The notes beneath the pieces were generated by a model that saw only the letters and a list, made by a program, of their open reading frames with translations, searched no databases and was not told the DNA's origin. Shown here one piece after another: positions 24,121 to 26,277 of a DNA stretch of 26,277 nt; position 1 is the stretch's first letter; each line of letters begins with the position of its first letter. Where the stretch lies: assembly GCA_009693435.1 (NCBI GenBank), contig SHXF01000060.1, forward strand, positions 1 through 26,277, given 5' to 3'. This DNA is from Betaproteobacteria bacterium (GTDB taxonomy: Bacteria > Pseudomonadota > Gammaproteobacteria > Burkholderiales > SG8-39). A program made the translations under genes and the position numbers.

Positions 24121-25209
24121 ATGAAAATCATGCCCAGCACCATCCGGCACTACACAGACAACACAGTCCGATTCAGGCGTTTCGTTGTCGCGATCGGCGC
24201 GGCCTGCTTCCTGTGGGCTGCGGCAATGTCGCCTGCAACCGCCCAGGTGGCATCATCGCCCGCGGCAAAACCGCTCCGGATTTATGCGATAACGTTTCGC
24301 GGCATGACCGACGTCGAGCGGGGCTTTCAGGAGTACTTCGCGTCGCGCGGCATTCCGGTGGACATCACCTTTCGCGACCTCGCGCGCGAGCCCTCCCGGA
24401 TGCCGGGGTTCCTCGAGGAAATCCGGCGGACCAGGCCGGACCTGATCTACACCTGGGGCACGTCGGTCACGCTGGGCGTGGTCGGCCCCCACGACAAGAT
24501 CGACCGCCGCGTCCACATCACGGACATCCCGGTGGTGTTCACCCTGGTAGCGGCGCCGGTGCTCGGACGGATTACGCCCGACCTGAAGTCTTCCGGCCGC
24601 AACATCACCGGCGTATTTCACGTCGCGCCGACGGAAGCGCAGATGCGCGCCATGGCGACTTACCGGCCGTTCAAGACGCTCGGCGTCCTCTACACCCCGA
24701 CCGAACAGAATTCGATTGTGGTGCTGAACGAAATCAAGGAAACCGGCAGAAAGATGGGATTTGCCGTGGTGGAACGACGCTTTCGCATCGATGCAGACAA
24801 GAAAGTGACGAGCGAAGGCGCGCCCGATCTGGTGCGCGAACTGAAAGCGCTGAAGGCCGAATGGCTTTATCTGCCGCCCGATTCCTTTCTCGGCACGCAG
24901 GCGGAAAAGGTGGTGATACCTGCCGCGCACGAGGCCGGGCTTCCGACGTTCGCCTCGACCGAACAGTTGATGGAGGCAGGCGCGCTTTCCGGTCTGGTGA
25001 GCCGCTATTACAGCGTCGGGCAATTCACCGCCTACAAGGTCGAACAGATTCTGGTGAAAAAACTGGCTCCGGGCGACGTGCCCATAGAAACCCTGACGCG
25101 ATTCTCCTACCAGATTCGCATGGCGGCGGCGGAGCGGCTGAAACTGGTGCCGCCCCTGCCGATGTTCAATTACGCCGAGTTGATTACCGCGCCCCGTCCT
25201 GCGGAATAA
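24121..25209 (+). CDS. Periplasmic substrate-binding protein (PF04392/ABC_sub_bind type)
   Basis: The 362-residue protein has a Sec signal peptide (hydrophobic 20-36, likely cleavage after A-T-A at 39-41) and the two-lobe binding fold of the TrpX/ABC_sub_bind family: RTRPDLIYTWGTSVTLGV, DIPVVFTLVAAPV, GRNITGVFHVAPTEAQM, KTLGVLYTPTEQNS, LKAEWLYLPPDSF, AGLPTFASTEQLMEAGALSGL and a C-terminal YKVEQILVKKLAPGDVPIE. Family members bind amino acids or related small ligands. No ABC permease or ATPase gene is next to it; it sits right after a sensor-MFS fusion, so it may present ligand to sensors. The ATG at 24121 is four bases after the upstream stop; a second ATG at 24130 is possible. Confidence 0.92.
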   Translation: MKIMPSTIRHYTDNTVRFRRFVVAIGAACFLWAAAMSPATAQVASSPAAKPLRIYAITFRGMTDVERGFQEYFASRGIPVDITFRDLAREPSRMPGFLEEIRRTRPDLIYTWGTSVTLGVVGPHDKIDRRVHITDIPVVFTLVAAPVLGRITPDLKSSGRNITGVFHVAPTEAQMRAMATYRPFKTLGVLYTPTEQNSIVVLNEIKETGRKMGFAVVERRFRIDADKKVTSEGAPDLVRELKALKAEWLYLPPDSFLGTQAEKVVIPAAHEAGLPTFASTEQLMEAGALSGLVSRYYSVGQFTAYKVEQILVKKLAPGDVPIETLTRFSYQIRMAAAERLKLVPPLPMFNYAELITAPRPAE

Positions 25210-25261
25210 CAGGGCCGTTGCAGCTTGCGCCACCCCGCGCCCAAAGTTCAGCCGCAGCGGA

Positions 25262-26026
25262 TCAAGCCATCAAATTCGACAACAAGGCGCCGACCACGTC
25301 CGGCACCGACCCCGATTTGAACCGGTAGACCGTGTGCCCGCGGCGGGTCTTCAGCCGCAGTCCATCGCGGTACAGGTAGATCGCATCGGGCTGTTTGAAC
25401 GGAAAGGTCTGCGTGCGGCCGCCACCGCGAAACAGAAACCTCCGGCTGGTTACGAACAATTGTCCCTCGCCGATGACGAGCTTTCCATCCTCGGGTGGCA
25501 GGCCAAACGCGCCGGCCATGCCGGCGCGCCAGACGGACCCCGATTCGAAGCGCGTGCCCGGCGGCCCGGAAAATTTCACTGTCTCCGACAAGACTGCCGT
25601 AACGCAGTAATGCGGCACTTCTTCCGGCTCGAGCACCAGGCCGCGCAACGCGGTGTTCTCCGGCGACACCACCGGCAGGTTGCCTTTCTGGATCGCGTTG
25701 ATGATGCGCAGCCGCGCGAGGTCGATCTGGGTCTTCTCCACCTGGTCGTTTCGCAAAGCCAGATACTTCTGGATGCGCGCCAGTTCGCTTTCTTCGGCAG
25801 ACGAAAGCTGACCACCCGCCTTGACTGCCTCCACGGCCGTATTGAACACCTCCCGCCGGTACGTGGTCTTGTCGTCCGCCGCCCCGGACACGTCGAGATT
25901 CTTGCGCAATTCCTCGAGGTGCGCGACTTTCTGCGCAGTCAGCTTGCCGTCGCTGACGGATTGTTTCAGTTCCTCGCGAAACGCCGCCTTCTTGCGGTCG
26001 CCGGTCAGCCAGTCCTTGATTCCCAT
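25262..26026 (-). CDS. Hypothetical protein: helical domain plus PH/GRAM-like beta domain
   Basis: The 254-residue protein is not recognised with certainty. Residues 10-115 are helical and charged, in a pattern reminiscent of TerB/EF-hand-like helical domains (DGKLTAQKVAHLEELRK, GGQLSSAEESELARIQKYL). Residues 130-250 look all-beta, with GEGQLFVTSRRFLFRGGGRTQTFPF and DAIYLYRDGLRLKTRRG, resembling bacterial PH/GRAM-type domains that respond to membranes or ligands. No signal peptide or membrane helix. GGAGGG six bases upstream fixes the ATG at 26024-26026; a longer frame upstream has no ribosome site. It converges on the binding-protein gene. It contains KTQID (98-102), the same string as the kinase tail repeats. 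Confidence 0.75.
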   Translation of the reverse strand: MGIKDWLTGDRKKAAFREELKQSVSDGKLTAQKVAHLEELRKNLDVSGAADDKTTYRREVFNTAVEAVKAGGQLSSAEESELARIQKYLALRNDQVEKTQIDLARLRIINAIQKGNLPVVSPENTALRGLVLEPEEVPHYCVTAVLSETVKFSGPPGTRFESGSVWRAGMAGAFGLPPEDGKLVIGEGQLFVTSRRFLFRGGGRTQTFPFKQPDAIYLYRDGLRLKTRRGHTVYRFKSGSVPDVVGALLSNLMA

Positions 26027-26071
26027 CAGATGCCCTCCAGCAGAGCGTGCTCGCGATCCAATTGCCGCGAA

Positions 26072-26114
26072 TGTTGATGCGGCGCCTGCGCCCGGTGTTG
26101 TTGCGGCGCCTGCG
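26072..26114. repeat. Short direct repeat upstream of the hypothetical gene
   Basis: TGTTGATGCGGCGCCTGCG (26072-26090) and TGTTGTTGCGGCGCCTGCG (26096-26114) differ by one base and are 24 bases apart. They lie in the intergenic stretch between the hypothetical gene and the right-edge frame. Confidence 0.7.
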
Positions 26115-26194
26115 ACGCTTGCGTCCATCCTAGCGCTGCCCGTTGCCCATAAATACCGCTGGACATTTTTGCGCGCCGCGTTTATCGTGGTGCG

Positions 26195-26277
26195 GTGGAA
26201 AGCCAGAATCAGATCAAACGCACCCTGTCCAAGCAGGGCTCGATAGAGATTATCCGCCGACTTTTGAGTCATGACGA
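26195..26277 (+). CDS. Possible start of a protein cut by the window edge
   Basis: From a GTG at 26195-26197 an open frame runs off the window: VESQNQIKRTLSKQGS followed by IEIIRRLLSHD. The helix-like, charged composition looks more natural than the overlapping minus-strand frame, but only 27 residues are visible and the ribosome site is unclear. No family can be named. Confidence 0.3.
   Translation, partial: MESQNQIKRTLSKQGSIEIIRRLLSHD

Noticed and set aside
26027..26272. N-terminal extension of the hypothetical protein at 25262-26026
   Set aside because: The extension is Ala/Gly/Thr-rich and spans a DNA repeat, while a GGAGGG site fixes the start at 26026.

Overview
The window is GC-rich, densely packed bacterial DNA. 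Codon use, the tex and tRNA-Thr genes, the RidA/amidohydrolase/acyl-CoA ligase cluster and the PF04392-type binding protein suggest a betaproteobacterium (Burkholderiales/Rhodocyclales-like, possibly from a metagenome). This placement is an inference from gene content; no taxonomic marker was searched.

Left part (1-6419, all minus strand). A palindromic intergenic repeat is followed by the broken 3' end of a lipoprotein-type methyltransferase gene. Next come a Rid-family protein without the deaminase arginine, an ACMSD-type amidohydrolase, an ANL-superfamily acyl-CoA ligase and the RNA-binding transcription accessory protein Tex. The middle three look like a small catabolic set for carboxylic or aromatic acids.

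Centre (6871-13549, plus strand). This is a compact operon with stop/start overlaps for coenzyme F420: an LLM-class (F420-type) oxidoreductase, a fused CofG-CofH FO synthase (FbiC type), an NADPH:F420 reductase, CofE, CofD and CofC. Together they would build FO, make the activated phospho-acid, attach it, glutamylate it, reduce it with NADPH and use it. F420 is uncommon in this branch of bacteria. The set has no FbiB-like C-terminal reductase domain, which bears on which precursor is used.

13550-17903. Smaller genes: a DUF1330 protein, a TfoX-N-like protein starting at TTG, a 73-residue two-helix membrane protein broken by one extra base just after its start codon, a palindromic repeat pair, tRNA-Thr(UGU), an SDR oxidoreductase, a histidine-phosphatase-fold protein without its second catalytic histidine, and an alpha/beta hydrolase.

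Right part (17961-26277). A divergent sensory cluster. On the minus strand is a large membrane Ser/Thr kinase whose disordered N-terminal tail carries six T-x-x-D repeats (the FHA-docking consensus) and which ends in a Cache sensor and a HAMP domain. On the plus strand are a two-helix periplasmic sensor without an output domain, a sensor-HAMP module fused to a complete MFS transporter, and a periplasmic binding protein without ABC partners. A hypothetical two-domain protein follows on the minus strand. I think this kinase/sensor/transporter cluster is the best candidate for an undescribed system; the F420 operon is the best-supported pathway.
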